NCBI GenBank assembly: GCA_902806215.1
Contig: CADCVT010000192.1
Location: 1 to 16,952, forward strand
Length of the DNA: 16,952 nt
From: an uncultured Solirubrobacteraceae bacterium
GTDB lineage: Bacteria > Actinomycetota > Thermoleophilia > Solirubrobacterales > Solirubrobacteraceae
Reading direction: 5' to 3'
Under the pieces are notes generated by a model, which saw nothing but the letters and a program-made list of their open reading frames with translations, had not been told where the DNA came from and did no database searches. Position numbers and translations under genes: made by a program. Of the stretch, positions 1 through 6,869 are shown piece by piece (the stretch's first letter is position 1; every line of letters starts with the position of its first letter).

Positions 1-706
1 ACAGGTCGGCGGCCATGCCGGCGCAGTCGCCGACGTTGTCGCCCACGTTGTCGGCGATGACGGCCGGGTTGCGCGGGTCGTCCTCGGGGATGCCGGCCTC
101 GACCTTGCCGACGAGGTCGGCGCCGACGTCGGCGGCCTTCGTGAAGATGCCGCCGCCCAGACGGGCGAAGACCGAGATCAGCGAGCCGCCGAAGCCGAGC
201 CCGATGAGGGCGTCGACCGCCTCGCGCGGCTCACGGTCGAGGAACGCGGTGAGGATGCCGTAGTACGCGGCGACGCCGAACAGGGCGAGGCCGACGACGA
301 GCATGCCGGTGACGGCGCCGCCGCGGAACGCGGCCTGGAGCGCCGGCGGGATGCCGCCGCGAGCGGCCTCGGCGACGCGGGTGTTGGCCCGCACCGAGAC
401 GTTCATGCCGATGTAGCCGGTCGCACCGGAGAGGATGCCGCCGATGAGGAAGCCGACGGCGACGTAGCCGTCCTGCAGGAAGATCAGCACGACGAACAGG
501 ACCGCCGCAATAGCGGCGATGACCGTGTACTGGCGGTTCAGGTAGGCCTTCGCGCCCTCCTGGATGGCGCCCGAGATCTCCTGCATGCGCGCGTTGCCCG
601 GCGACAGCGCCAGGAGCTGGCGGGCCGTGATGGCCCCGTAGACGACGGCGAGGCCAGCGCAGATGAGCGCGACGACGACGCCGTGGTCTCTCAGTAGATC
701 TTCCAA
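1..706 (-). CDS. hppA: Membrane-bound proton-translocating pyrophosphatase, N-terminal part (cut by window edge)
   Basis: Membrane pyrophosphatases couple pyrophosphate hydrolysis to cation pumping across the cytoplasmic membrane. The translation carries the family's membrane segments and, near the cut end, the pyrophosphate-site signature: a GGGIFTKAADVGADLVGKVE-type stretch (about residues 179-198) followed by GIPEDDPRNP and ADNVGDNVGDCAGMAADL, with the Asp/Lys residues that bind Mg-pyrophosphate. About 235 of the usual 650-800 residues are present. The start chosen is a TTG at 706, because a GGAGG lies 7 bases upstream and the frame then reads MEDLLRDHGVVVALICAG straight into the first helix; no better ATG or GTG fits. 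The residue that separates K+-dependent from K+-independent enzymes lies outside the window, so the subclass, and H+ versus Na+ pumping, cannot be decided. It lies 147 bases downstream of the rex operon on the same strand and may have its own promoter. Family assignment is very secure. Confidence 0.96.
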   Translation of the reverse strand, partial: MEDLLRDHGVVVALICAGLAVVYGAITARQLLALSPGNARMQEISGAIQEGAKAYLNRQYTVIAAIAAVLFVVLIFLQDGYVAVGFLIGGILSGATGYIGMNVSVRANTRVAEAARGGIPPALQAAFRGGAVTGMLVVGLALFGVAAYYGILTAFLDREPREAVDALIGLGFGGSLISVFARLGGGIFTKAADVGADLVGKVEAGIPEDDPRNPAVIADNVGDNVGDCAGMAADL

Positions 707-713
707 GGGAAAG

Positions 714-718
714 CCTCC
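714..718 (-). promoter_or_regulatory. Ribosome binding site of hppA that decides a TTG start
   Basis: The minus strand reads GGAGG, then seven bases, then TTG. This is one of only two strong Shine-Dalgarno sequences seen before a gene in this window, and it supports TTG at 706 as the hppA start. Confidence 0.75.
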
Positions 719-738
719 GCAGATGATTCAAGTCGTGA

Positions 739-763
739 TGCCGTGCAGACCCCCCGCACGGCA
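739..763 (-). promoter_or_regulatory. Stem-loop in the hppA leader
   Basis: A perfect 8-base inverted repeat (TGCCGTGC / GCACGGCA) encloses a 9-base G-rich loop, 32 bases upstream of the hppA start. On the minus-strand RNA it is not followed by a U-tract, so it is not a classic intrinsic terminator. It could be a leader structure controlling hppA, or a terminator-like end for the upstream operon. The function is inferred. Confidence 0.4.
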
Positions 764-853
764 GCAAAGGAAAATCGCGAGCAGCGGAGGATGACCCCGG
801 GCCCGCGGAAGGCGCGAAAGTCTACTGCGGAGAGTGGCGGAACCCGGGTGGAG

Positions 854-1264
854 CTACTGCCCGGGGACCCAAAGACGCCCGCTGGACTGGGCGCTCTGCG
901 GCTGCGGCGGCTGCTCGGCGGCGGGCTGTCCGGGCTGCTCCGGAGCCTGACCACCGGCCTGCGCCTGCTGCGCGAAGGCCATCTGCAGCTGGCTGAGCGC
1001 GTCCCGGACCTGCGCTGCATCCGGGCCCAGCTCGGCCTCGACGAGCGGGAGGAGCGCACGGGACGCGTCGATCGCCTTCTGGAGCTGCGCGGGATCGCGC
1101 TCGTCCTCGGTCCCGGGAGCCAGGCCGGCCTTGCGCCCGCCGAGGTTGACAAGCGACACCACGGTCTGGATCAGGACGTCCTCGACGCGGAGCTTCTTGA
1201 TCTCGGCCTCGTAGGCGGCGCGCATCTCCTCCTCGGAGGGCTGCTGCGGCGGCTGGGTGCTCAT
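854..1264 (-). CDS. Conserved-looking hypothetical protein, 136 residues
   Basis: I do not recognise this protein with confidence. It has a short Pro/Gln-rich N-terminus (1-10) and a helical, charged core at about 11-100 (VEDVLIQTVVSLVNLGGRKAG, then a segment with AIDASRALLPLVEAELGP and RDALSQLQMAF). A Gln/Pro/Ala-rich low-complexity tail follows (about 99-127) and ends in RLWVPGQ. The core loosely recalls small bacterial helical proteins of the DUF1844 type, but this is only an impression. There is no signal peptide or membrane segment, so it is probably cytosolic. The ATG at 1264 forms an ATGA overlap with the stop of the upstream ligase gene, and AGGAGG lies 10 bases upstream (1275-1280), which supports the start and coupled translation. 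It is the last gene of the rex operon before hppA. Confidence 0.8.
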   Translation of the reverse strand: MSTQPPQQPSEEEMRAAYEAEIKKLRVEDVLIQTVVSLVNLGGRKAGLAPGTEDERDPAQLQKAIDASRALLPLVEAELGPDAAQVRDALSQLQMAFAQQAQAGGQAPEQPGQPAAEQPPQPQSAQSSGRLWVPGQ

Positions 1265-2409
1265 GCGGTGGGGACCTCCTGCGCGCCGTAGGTGGCGCGG
1301 CTCTCGCGGACGGTGGCAGCGTAGACGTCGTGTGGCGTGGCGCCCTCGGCGAGCAGCGCGCGCTGGCGCTGGGCCGAGTTGCGGGCGCTGAGGCTCGGCT
1401 CGGGCAGGCCGTGATCGCGCCGCGCGGGTTCGGTCCAGCGCAGCAGCGCGTCGACGGCGGCGCGCGCCTCGACCTCCTCGAGCGTCTCGAGGTCGAGCAG
1501 CCTGCCGTCCATGCCGTGGCGGATCGCGCGCCAGACGTTCTCCTCGACGAGGCGTCCGGCGACGGGCTCGTACGGCACGCCCTCCTCCGCGTCGCGGGCG
1601 GCCTGCAGCACGCAGGCCACGACGAGCGCGGCGAGCGCCTCGCTCTCGCCGGCGTCGCTCTGCGCGTCGCACATCCGGACCTCGACGGTGCCGAACGTGA
1701 AGTGCGGGCGGACCGACCACCAGACCTGCGTGTACTCGACGATCGACCGTGTCCGGACGAGCATGTCGATGTACGCGCAGTAGGCCTTCCAGCTCCCGAA
1801 GTGGTCGGGGATGCCGCAGCGCGGGAACGTGCGGGTGAACATCTGCGTGCGGGCGGAGTGCAGGCCGCTGTCCATGCCGTCGTAGAACGGCGAGGAGGCG
1901 CTCAGGGCCAGCAGCGTCGGGAGCACCGGGCGCAGCCGGTCGCACGTGGCGATCGCGCGCTCCGGGCCGTTGACGCCGACGTGGACGTGCAGCGAGAACG
2001 TGTTGTTGCGCTTGGCCACCCACTGCAGGCCCTCGGCGACGCGGCGGTAGTGCTCGGTGTCGATGAAGCTCTGCTTGCGGTAGTCGGCCAGGGCGTGCGT
2101 GCCGGTGGCGCCGAGCGTGATGCCCTGGCCCTCGGCGAGCGCGAAGAGCCTGCGGCGCAGGTCGCGCTGGCGCGAGATGGCGTCGGCGAGGTCCTCGCCG
2201 CGGCCGGAGACGATCTCGATCTCCGAGCGGATGAGCTCGCCGGTGATCTGGGCCCGCAGCTCGGGCTCGGCCGCGTCGCGCAGCTCCTCGAAGCGGGGCA
2301 CGAGGTCGAGCGTCTGCGGATCGCACAGGGCGAACTCCTCCTCGAGCCCGACCGTCCCGTCCACGGAGGCTTCGAACACCTCGTGAGCCTGGACGAGGTC
2401 GATGGTCAC
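1261..2409 (-). CDS. GCS2-family carboxylate-amine ligase (YbdK / glutamate-cysteine ligase type)
   Basis: GCS2 enzymes join glutamate, or a similar carboxylate, to an amine using ATP; known members make gamma-glutamylcysteine. At 382 residues the protein has the family's usual length and motifs: GLEEEF (21-26, metal/ATP-binding Glu residues), HVHVG (141-145), SSPFYDGMDSG (172-182), WWSVRPHFTFGTVEVRMCDA (230-249) and ENVWRAIRHGMDGRLLD (290-306). It is soluble and cytosolic. The start is a GTG at 2409 forming a GTGA overlap with the rex stop; no Shine-Dalgarno is visible, so translation is probably coupled to rex. Its stop overlaps the start of the 136-residue gene in the same way. E. coli YbdK has only weak glutamate-cysteine ligase activity and relatives serve ergothioneine synthesis, so the true substrate is open. 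Neighbouring glutaredoxin and Rex genes make a thiol/redox role attractive, by inference. Confidence 0.9.
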   Translation of the reverse strand: MTIDLVQAHEVFEASVDGTVGLEEEFALCDPQTLDLVPRFEELRDAAEPELRAQITGELIRSEIEIVSGRGEDLADAISRQRDLRRRLFALAEGQGITLGATGTHALADYRKQSFIDTEHYRRVAEGLQWVAKRNNTFSLHVHVGVNGPERAIATCDRLRPVLPTLLALSASSPFYDGMDSGLHSARTQMFTRTFPRCGIPDHFGSWKAYCAYIDMLVRTRSIVEYTQVWWSVRPHFTFGTVEVRMCDAQSDAGESEALAALVVACVLQAARDAEEGVPYEPVAGRLVEENVWRAIRHGMDGRLLDLETLEEVEARAAVDALLRWTEPARRDHGLPEPSLSARNSAQRQRALLAEGATPHDVYAATVRESRATYGAQEVPTA

Positions 2410-3083
2410 GTCAGGTAGAAGTACAGCGCATACAGCAGATCCACGGCCGGACTGCTCGTATGGACGGTGACCTCCGGCGGCACCTGGAGCAGCGCCTCGG
2501 AGTAGTTGAAGATGATCTTCACGCCCGCGGCCACGAGCTGGTCGGCGAGCTCCTGCGCGGCGACGTTCGGGACGGCGATGACGCCGACGACGACCTCCTC
2601 CTCGCCCACGACCTGGTCGAGGTTCTCCATCGACCGGACGGTCTGACCGCCGACGGTGGAGCCCACCTTCGAGGGGTCCGCGTCGAAGATCGCGACGATC
2701 TGGAAGCCGTGGTCGGCGAAGATCTCGCTCGACGCGATCGCCGTGCCGAGGCGGCCGGCGCCAAGCAGCGCGATGTTGTGCTGACCGGCGGTCCGCAGGA
2801 TCTTGCGGATCTGCGAGACGAGCGAGTCGACGTTGTAGCCCACCCCGCGCTTGCCGAACTTCCCGAAGCCCGAGAGGTCGCGCCGGATCTGCGTCGAGTT
2901 GACGTGCGTGTAGTCGGAGAGCTCCTGCGAGGAGATGGTCTCCTTGCCCTCCTTCTTGGCCTGCGTGAGCACCTGGAGGTAGCGCGCGAGGCGTGCCGCG
3001 ACGCCCAGCGAGAGGCGCTCGGCGGTGAGCTCGCCGTTGGTGCTGTCGACCGGTGAACCGAGGCTCGTCATACGGCGATTCAC
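2406..3083 (-). CDS. rex: Redox-sensing transcriptional repressor Rex
   Basis: Rex binds DNA as a dimer and releases it when the NADH/NAD+ ratio rises, which induces respiratory and fermentative genes. The 225-residue protein has a winged helix-turn-helix (about 30-85; SQELSDYTHVNSTQIRRDLSG region, with the basic GKFGKRGVGYNV wing), a Rossmann nucleotide site (GAGRLGTA, 108-115), an Asp after the second strand (FDAD, 133-136), the FNYSEALL segment (192-199) and the C-terminal swapped helix LLYALYFYL. The start chosen is GTG at 3083, because it makes a GTGA overlap with the glutaredoxin stop and has GAGGG 10 bases upstream. An ATG four codons later (3071) is the alternative and would change only the N-terminal tail. 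Its last codon overlaps the GCS2 ligase start. No convincing Rex operator was found in the window. Confidence 0.95.
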   Translation of the reverse strand: MNRRMTSLGSPVDSTNGELTAERLSLGVAARLARYLQVLTQAKKEGKETISSQELSDYTHVNSTQIRRDLSGFGKFGKRGVGYNVDSLVSQIRKILRTAGQHNIALLGAGRLGTAIASSEIFADHGFQIVAIFDADPSKVGSTVGGQTVRSMENLDQVVGEEEVVVGVIAVPNVAAQELADQLVAAGVKIIFNYSEALLQVPPEVTVHTSSPAVDLLYALYFYLT

Positions 3084-3301
3084 TGTAGCCGCGCCCTCAG
3101 TGCCCCCTCGTCGACGAAGAAGTCGAAGAGCTCCTCCCCGTCGAGCGCCACGACGGGGATCCGCTCGAGGTAGCGCTTGAGCAGCTCGTCGTCCTGCTCG
3201 ATGTCCACGAGCTCGTACGGATGGCCGATCCGGTCGAGCACGACCTGGGCGTCGTCGCACAGGTGGCAGCCGGGGCGCCCGAAGAGCGTGAGCCGTCTCA
3301 C
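3080..3301 (-). CDS. Glutaredoxin-like thiol-disulfide protein, 73 residues
   Basis: This is a minimal thioredoxin-fold protein of the glutaredoxin / DUF836 kind. The first strand RRLTLFGRPG leads to a CHLC active site (Cys12, Cys15), then a helix, a second strand (YELVDIE), the cis-proline segment RIPVVALDG (Pro49) and a C-terminal helix. The length is normal for the small family members. It is cytosolic and probably reduces protein or low-molecular-weight-thiol disulfides; its reductant is unknown. The GTG start at 3301 overlaps the stop of the RTX-like gene by four bases (GTGA), and its own stop overlaps the rex start. No Shine-Dalgarno is visible, so expression probably depends on coupling. 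In many actinobacterial genomes similar small glutaredoxins sit upstream of rex (from memory), which fits a redox unit. Confidence 0.9.
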   Translation of the reverse strand: MRRLTLFGRPGCHLCDDAQVVLDRIGHPYELVDIEQDDELLKRYLERIPVVALDGEELFDFFVDEGALRARLQ

Positions 3302-4659
3302 ACGGCCGAGCGTAGGACGACCACGACCTCCACGGGCCCGATCCGCAGGGCGAGCCGGCGACCGCGGGGTGGGAGCCGGAGCGTCACCGTGCGTCGCCGG
3401 CCGGTCACCGCAACGCGGACGCGCCGCCGGTCGCCGAGCCAGCGGACGGTGAGCGGGCCGTCGTCGCTCGCCCCGCCGCCGACGCGCAGGCGAAGCGTCC
3501 GCCCGCGGGTCCGTCGTGCCCGGGCGACGTCGAGGATGGCGGCGACGTCGCGTTCGCTGAAGATCTCCTCTCCGACGCCGATCCCGAGCCGCTCGCAGTC
3601 GGCGGGCACGACCATCGGCGAGTCGGCCACGAGGAGGTCCGCGCCGGCCCCGCAGCTCCGGCCGCGGCCGGGGCCCCGGATCGCGGCCGTAGCCGCCGTG
3701 ATCATGTCGTCGCCGGGCCCGCCGGCGAGCCGCCCGTCGGCCGAGCCGTCGAGCCGGTCGGCGCCGGAGCCTCCGTCGAGCGCAGTGGTCGCCTTCCCGA
3801 CGAGGTGATCGTCGCCGCCGCGACCCTCGATGACGTCGCCGCGCCGGCCGGAGCCGTCTCCGCCGTCGAGCACGTTCGGCCCGTCGTCGCCGATCAGCAC
3901 GTCGTCGCCGTTGGTGCCGCTGACGTCCTCGATGCCGGTGAGCACGTCACCCTCCCCCGGCCCGCCGTCCGGTCCCGGATCGGAGAGATCGACCCGCACC
4001 CCGTGCGCGCCGCCGCTGTAGCTGACCTCGTCGCGGCCCGGGCCGCCCTCGACGCGGTCGGCCTCGCGCGTCGACGGCCACATGTCGCCGGCCGAGATCG
4101 TGTCGTCGCCGGGGCCGCCGTCGATGGTGTCGCGGCCCGTGCCGCCGGTCAGCAGCTGGCCGCCGGCCCCGCCGAGCAGGACGTCGTCGCCGGGGCCGCC
4201 GTCGAGGTGCGCCGAGGTCCCGACGCCCCCGCCGGGCTTGGCGGTCATGTGGTCGTCGCCGCTCGAACCCTGCGCCGTCCCGAGGCCGTCGAAGCGGTCG
4301 TTGCCGGCGCCGAGGGAGACGGTCGCGGCGATGGTGCTGTCGAGGCGGTCGTTCCCGTTCTCCAGCTCGATCTGCACCGCCAGGCCCGGGCAGGTGACGG
4401 TGTGGGCGTCGACCTGGGCGCACCCGGCCTCGGCGCGAAGGGGGTGAGCGGCGTCGCGGAAGGTGACGACCTGCGCGTCGCTCGTCACCGTGACGTCGTT
4501 CGCCTCGTCGCGGTCGTCGCGGAACAGGGTGCCGCCGCTGCAGCCGTCGTAGCGGTTGCATTGGTCCGGCGTCGAGCGCACGAACGCGGCATGGGCCGCG
4601 GCGGGACCGATCGCGCCCAGCAGCGCGAGCGCGAGGAGGGCGACCATCCGGGCGTTCAT
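3298..4659 (-). CDS. Secreted RTX-like (GGxGxD) calcium-binding repeat protein
   Basis: The 453-residue protein starts with a clear signal peptide (LALLGAIGPAAAHA, cleavage near residue 24). A beta-rich region at about 25-100 has Cys pairs 34/40 and 80/90. Degenerate hemolysin-type repeats cover about 115-320, for example DGGPGDDVLLGG (153-164), GGTGRDTIDGGPGDDTI (172-188), GTNGDDVLIGDDGPNVLDGG (248-267) and AGGPGDDMI (312-320). Such nonapeptides bind Ca2+ in a parallel beta-roll in known RTX proteins. Residues 380-450 are Arg/Val-rich and look like a small beta domain. No catalytic domain is visible, so only an exported structural or adhesive role is reasonable. There is no LPxTG and no C-terminal membrane segment. 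The ATG at 4659 lacks a clear Shine-Dalgarno; an ATG four codons in is possible. It sits 37 bases after tsaD and overlaps the glutaredoxin start, an unexpected place for a secreted protein. Confidence 0.88.
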   Translation of the reverse strand: MNARMVALLALALLGAIGPAAAHAAFVRSTPDQCNRYDGCSGGTLFRDDRDEANDVTVTSDAQVVTFRDAAHPLRAEAGCAQVDAHTVTCPGLAVQIELENGNDRLDSTIAATVSLGAGNDRFDGLGTAQGSSGDDHMTAKPGGGVGTSAHLDGGPGDDVLLGGAGGQLLTGGTGRDTIDGGPGDDTISAGDMWPSTREADRVEGGPGRDEVSYSGGAHGVRVDLSDPGPDGGPGEGDVLTGIEDVSGTNGDDVLIGDDGPNVLDGGDGSGRRGDVIEGRGGDDHLVGKATTALDGGSGADRLDGSADGRLAGGPGDDMITAATAAIRGPGRGRSCGAGADLLVADSPMVVPADCERLGIGVGEEIFSERDVAAILDVARARRTRGRTLRLRVGGGASDDGPLTVRWLGDRRRVRVAVTGRRRTVTLRLPPRGRRLALRIGPVEVVVVLRSAV

Positions 4660-4696
4660 GCGGTTGGAACGCCTGAGTGGCCGGGTTGTTCCGCGG

Positions 4697-5698
4697 TCAT
4701 AGGCCGCGTTCGCCGGTCGCGTACGCGTCGAGCGAGAGGTAATCGGGAAAGGCGACGGGCTCGGCGAACCGGGCGGCGCCGGCGATCATCGCGGCGTTGT
4801 CGGTGCAGAGCTCGCGCGGCGGGACCTTGAGCTCGACGCCGAGCTGGGCGAGCCGCTCGCGCAGCGGGCCGTTGGCGGCGACGCCGCCGCCGACGGCGAG
4901 ACGGGTGTGGCCGGTCTGCCGCAGCGCGGTCTCGGTTCTCCTGGCCAACTGCTCGATGAGGGCATGTTGGTACGACGCCGCCAGGTCTTCCTTTTTGACT
5001 GACTGCTGTTCGTCACGGAGCTTGTACAGCAACGAGGTCTTCAGTCCGGCGAACGAGAAGCTGAGCCCGCGGTCTCGCCCGACCGGGAAGTCGACGGCCG
5101 TCGGATCGCCGTCGCGGGCGAGCCGCTCGAGCGCCGGGCCGCCGGGGTACGGCAGGCCGAGCAGCCGCGCGCCCTTGTCGAACGCCTCCCCCGCCGCGTC
5201 GTCGAGCGTCTGCCCGAGGACGGTGAAGCTCGAGTGGTCGGTGACCTCGGCGAGGAACGTGTGGCCGCCGCTCGCGATCAGACACAGGAACGGAGGCTCG
5301 AAGGGGTCGGGCTCGAGGAAGTTCGCGGCGACGTGGCCCTGGAGGTGGTCGACCGGCACGAGCGGCAGCCCGCGCGCGGCGGCGATCCCCTTCGCGGTCG
5401 CCACGCCGACGAGCAGAGCCCCCACGAGCCCAGGTCCCTGCGCCACCGCGACCGAGCCGACGTCGTCGAGCGTGATGCCCGCGCGCTCCAGCGCGTCGTC
5501 GACGGCGAGGTTCGCGAGCTCGAGGTGGTGGCGGCTGGCGATCTCCGGCACGACGCCGCCGTAGCGGTCGTGGATCCCCTGGCTCGAGATGACGTTCGAG
5601 CGGATCTCGCCGTCGTCGGTCACGACGGCCGCGCACGTGTCGTCGCAGCTCGTCTCGATCGCGAGGATGTTGTGACATTCGCCAGAGGCGAAAGTCAT
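4697..5698 (-). CDS. tsaD: tRNA threonylcarbamoyladenosine (t6A) transferase subunit TsaD
   Basis: TsaD, with TsaB and TsaE, transfers the threonylcarbamoyl group to A37 of ANN-decoding tRNAs. The 333-residue protein shows the ASKHA/Kae1 signatures: ILAIETSCDDTCAAVV (11-26), GVVPEIASRHH (48-58), VAQGPGLVGALLVG (85-98), the metal ligands His118 and His122 in DHLQGH, ASGGHTFL (142-149), GEAFDKGARLLGLPYPGGP (170-188), VGGGVAANGPLR (269-280) and CTDNAAMIA with Asp300. The ATG at 5698 makes an ATGA overlap with the rimI stop. It adds about eight residues (MTFASGECHN) before the usual M-x-ILAIE start, and these coincide with a strong hairpin. Codons at about 4920-5030 are unusually AT-rich for this genome (AAA, CAA, AGG, AGA, TTG), yet the frame is open and the conserved residues are present. 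The function is secure. Confidence 0.97.
   Translation of the reverse strand: MTFASGECHNILAIETSCDDTCAAVVTDDGEIRSNVISSQGIHDRYGGVVPEIASRHHLELANLAVDDALERAGITLDDVGSVAVAQGPGLVGALLVGVATAKGIAAARGLPLVPVDHLQGHVAANFLEPDPFEPPFLCLIASGGHTFLAEVTDHSSFTVLGQTLDDAAGEAFDKGARLLGLPYPGGPALERLARDGDPTAVDFPVGRDRGLSFSFAGLKTSLLYKLRDEQQSVKKEDLAASYQHALIEQLARRTETALRQTGHTRLAVGGGVAANGPLRERLAQLGVELKVPPRELCTDNAAMIAGAARFAEPVAFPDYLSLDAYATGERGL
5673..5697 (-). promoter_or_regulatory. Near-perfect hairpin over the rimI stop / tsaD start
   Basis: On the minus strand the arms read TGAC-T-TTCGCC and GGCGAA-T-GTCA around a TCT loop: ten of eleven pairs, with a single T-T mismatch. The first arm begins inside the tsaD ATG and contains the rimI TGA stop, so folding would hide the tsaD start until ribosomes finishing rimI open it. 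The element could instead be a palindromic protein-binding site at DNA level. The structure is seen directly; the role is inferred. Confidence 0.5.
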
Positions 5699-6189
5699 TG
5701 ACTGAGCGGAACGGGTCCGGCGGCGGGGATGTCGTCCAGCCGCCCCTGGAGGGTCGCCGGCGTGCGCCACATGATGAGCGCGTCCTCCCCGTTGTCCTGG
5801 TAGTAGCGGCGCCGCAGCCCGGCGGCGCGGAAGCCGAGGCGCTCGTACAGGCGGATCGCCGGCGCGTTGGACTGGCGGACCTCGAGCGTGAAGCGGTCGG
5901 TCGGCGCGGTCTCGGCGAGGAGGTGCTCGAGCAGCGCGGTGCCGATGCCGTTGCCCTGGAGCGCGGGCTCGATCGCGACGTTCATCACGTGCCAGACCGT
6001 GTCGTAGCGGCTGCAGATCAGATAGCCGACGATCCGGTCGCCGTCGTGGGCGGCGAGGCAGATGCCCGACGGCTTGGACAGCTCGAGCACGAACATGGCC
6101 AGCGACCACGGCGCCGGGAACGCGCGGCGCTCGATGGCGATGACCTGCGGAAGGTCGGCGTAGGTGAGGCGGCGGATCTCGGGGGTCAC
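5695..6189 (-). CDS. rimI: GNAT-family N-acetyltransferase, RimI-like (ribosomal protein bS18 alanine acetyltransferase)
   Basis: The 164-residue protein is a single GNAT domain. It opens with MTPEIRRLTYADLPQVIAIE and FPAPWS (24-29, typical of RimI), then has strand YLICSRYDTVWHVMNVAIEPALQGNGIG, with the acetyl-CoA P-loop QGNGIG at 78-83. LEVRQSNAPAIRLYERLGF (102-120) and RRRYYQDNGEDALIM (127-141) complete the RimI pattern. RimI acetylates the N-terminal alanine of ribosomal protein S18 in E. coli; homologues next to tsaB/tsaD are common and may acetylate other targets. The GTG at 6189 forms a GTGA overlap with the tsaB stop, and the stop overlaps the tsaD start by four bases. The C-terminal 20 residues beyond the domain (LQGRLDDIPAAGPVPLSQ) are unassigned. 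Confidence 0.93.
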   Translation of the reverse strand: MTPEIRRLTYADLPQVIAIERRAFPAPWSLAMFVLELSKPSGICLAAHDGDRIVGYLICSRYDTVWHVMNVAIEPALQGNGIGTALLEHLLAETAPTDRFTLEVRQSNAPAIRLYERLGFRAAGLRRRYYQDNGEDALIMWRTPATLQGRLDDIPAAGPVPLSQ

Positions 6190-6869
6190 GGGCCTTGGCG
6201 ATTCCGGAGGGCGATCTCCGCGTCGGGCAGCCGCAGGTAATCGGGGGTCACGCCCTCGCGGCCGGGGTCCGGAGCCCGCTCGCCGAGCCGGGCCAGAGCG
6301 GTCGCGTTGACGCTGTGAAGCGGCGACCCGTCCGCGGGAACCACGGCTCCCGACGGTTCGAGCACTGCCCTGAAGCGTACCGCCCCGTCCCCCACGGCCA
6401 GCCAGCCTGGCCGACCGACGCCGGCGAGGATCTCGGGGGTCACCGCGGCAGGCGTCACGACTTCATCGTCCCCGTCGTAGGCGGCGACGAACGCCTCGCC
6501 GCGTCGCGCGTCGAGAACCGACATCACCGGGCCGTCCGCCTCGGCCATCACCGCCTCCGCGAGGACCCGGAGCGTCGACACGCCGACGAGCTGCGCGCCG
6601 GACGCCTGCGCGAGCGCTCGGGCGGTCGAGACGCCGATCCGCAGGCCGGTGAACGTGCCAGGACCCGTCCCCACCGCGATCCGGTCCAGATCCGCGAACG
6701 AGAGGCCGGCGCGCTCCAGCAGGCCTGCAGCCAGCGGCAGCAGCTGCGAGGCATGGCCCGGCCGCTCACCGGGCGAGGGAACGTGCCTGTCCTCACTGAC
6801 GTCGTTGTTCGCATCGAGCAGAGCGACGACGGTCGCGGGCGTGGCAGTGTCGAACGCGAGGAGCTTCAT
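6186..6869 (-). CDS. tsaB: t6A synthesis complex dimerisation subunit TsaB
   Basis: TsaB is an inactive ASKHA paralogue of TsaD; it forms the heterodimer that TsaE regulates during t6A synthesis. The 227-residue protein begins MKLLAFDTATPATVVAL, then has RPGHASQLLP (36-45) and the hallmark VGTGPGTFTGLRIGVSTARALA (66-87). VLDARRGEAFVAAYD (118-132) follows, and a less conserved C-terminal half. The length is normal. The ATG at 6869 makes an ATGA overlap with the tsaE stop, and the stop overlaps the rimI start. An in-frame upstream extension is possible on paper but covers tsaE and lacks homology, so the ATG start is preferred. The order tsaE-tsaB-rimI-tsaD is a widely conserved actinobacterial arrangement. 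Confidence 0.96.
   Translation of the reverse strand: MKLLAFDTATPATVVALLDANNDVSEDRHVPSPGERPGHASQLLPLAAGLLERAGLSFADLDRIAVGTGPGTFTGLRIGVSTARALAQASGAQLVGVSTLRVLAEAVMAEADGPVMSVLDARRGEAFVAAYDGDDEVVTPAAVTPEILAGVGRPGWLAVGDGAVRFRAVLEPSGAVVPADGSPLHSVNATALARLGERAPDPGREGVTPDYLRLPDAEIALRNRQGP

Noticed and set aside
794..807. GC-rich near-palindrome CCCCGGGCCCGCGG downstream of the 136-residue gene as a terminator
   Set aside because: It has no loop, two mismatches and no T-tract on either strand.
3069..3071. ATG 3071 as the rex start
   Set aside because: GTG 3083 fits the GTGA overlap pattern of the operon and the GAGGG spacing better; the difference is only four residues.
4660..4696. GGAAC-N17-GTTCC inverted repeat between tsaD and the RTX-like gene
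   Set aside because: Only five-base arms with a long spacer and no U-tract; easily chance in GC-rich DNA.
5664..5698. TTGTGAC near the tsaD start as a Rex operator half-site
   Set aside because: The second half TTCACAA is missing at the required spacing; the symmetry here belongs to the hairpin instead.
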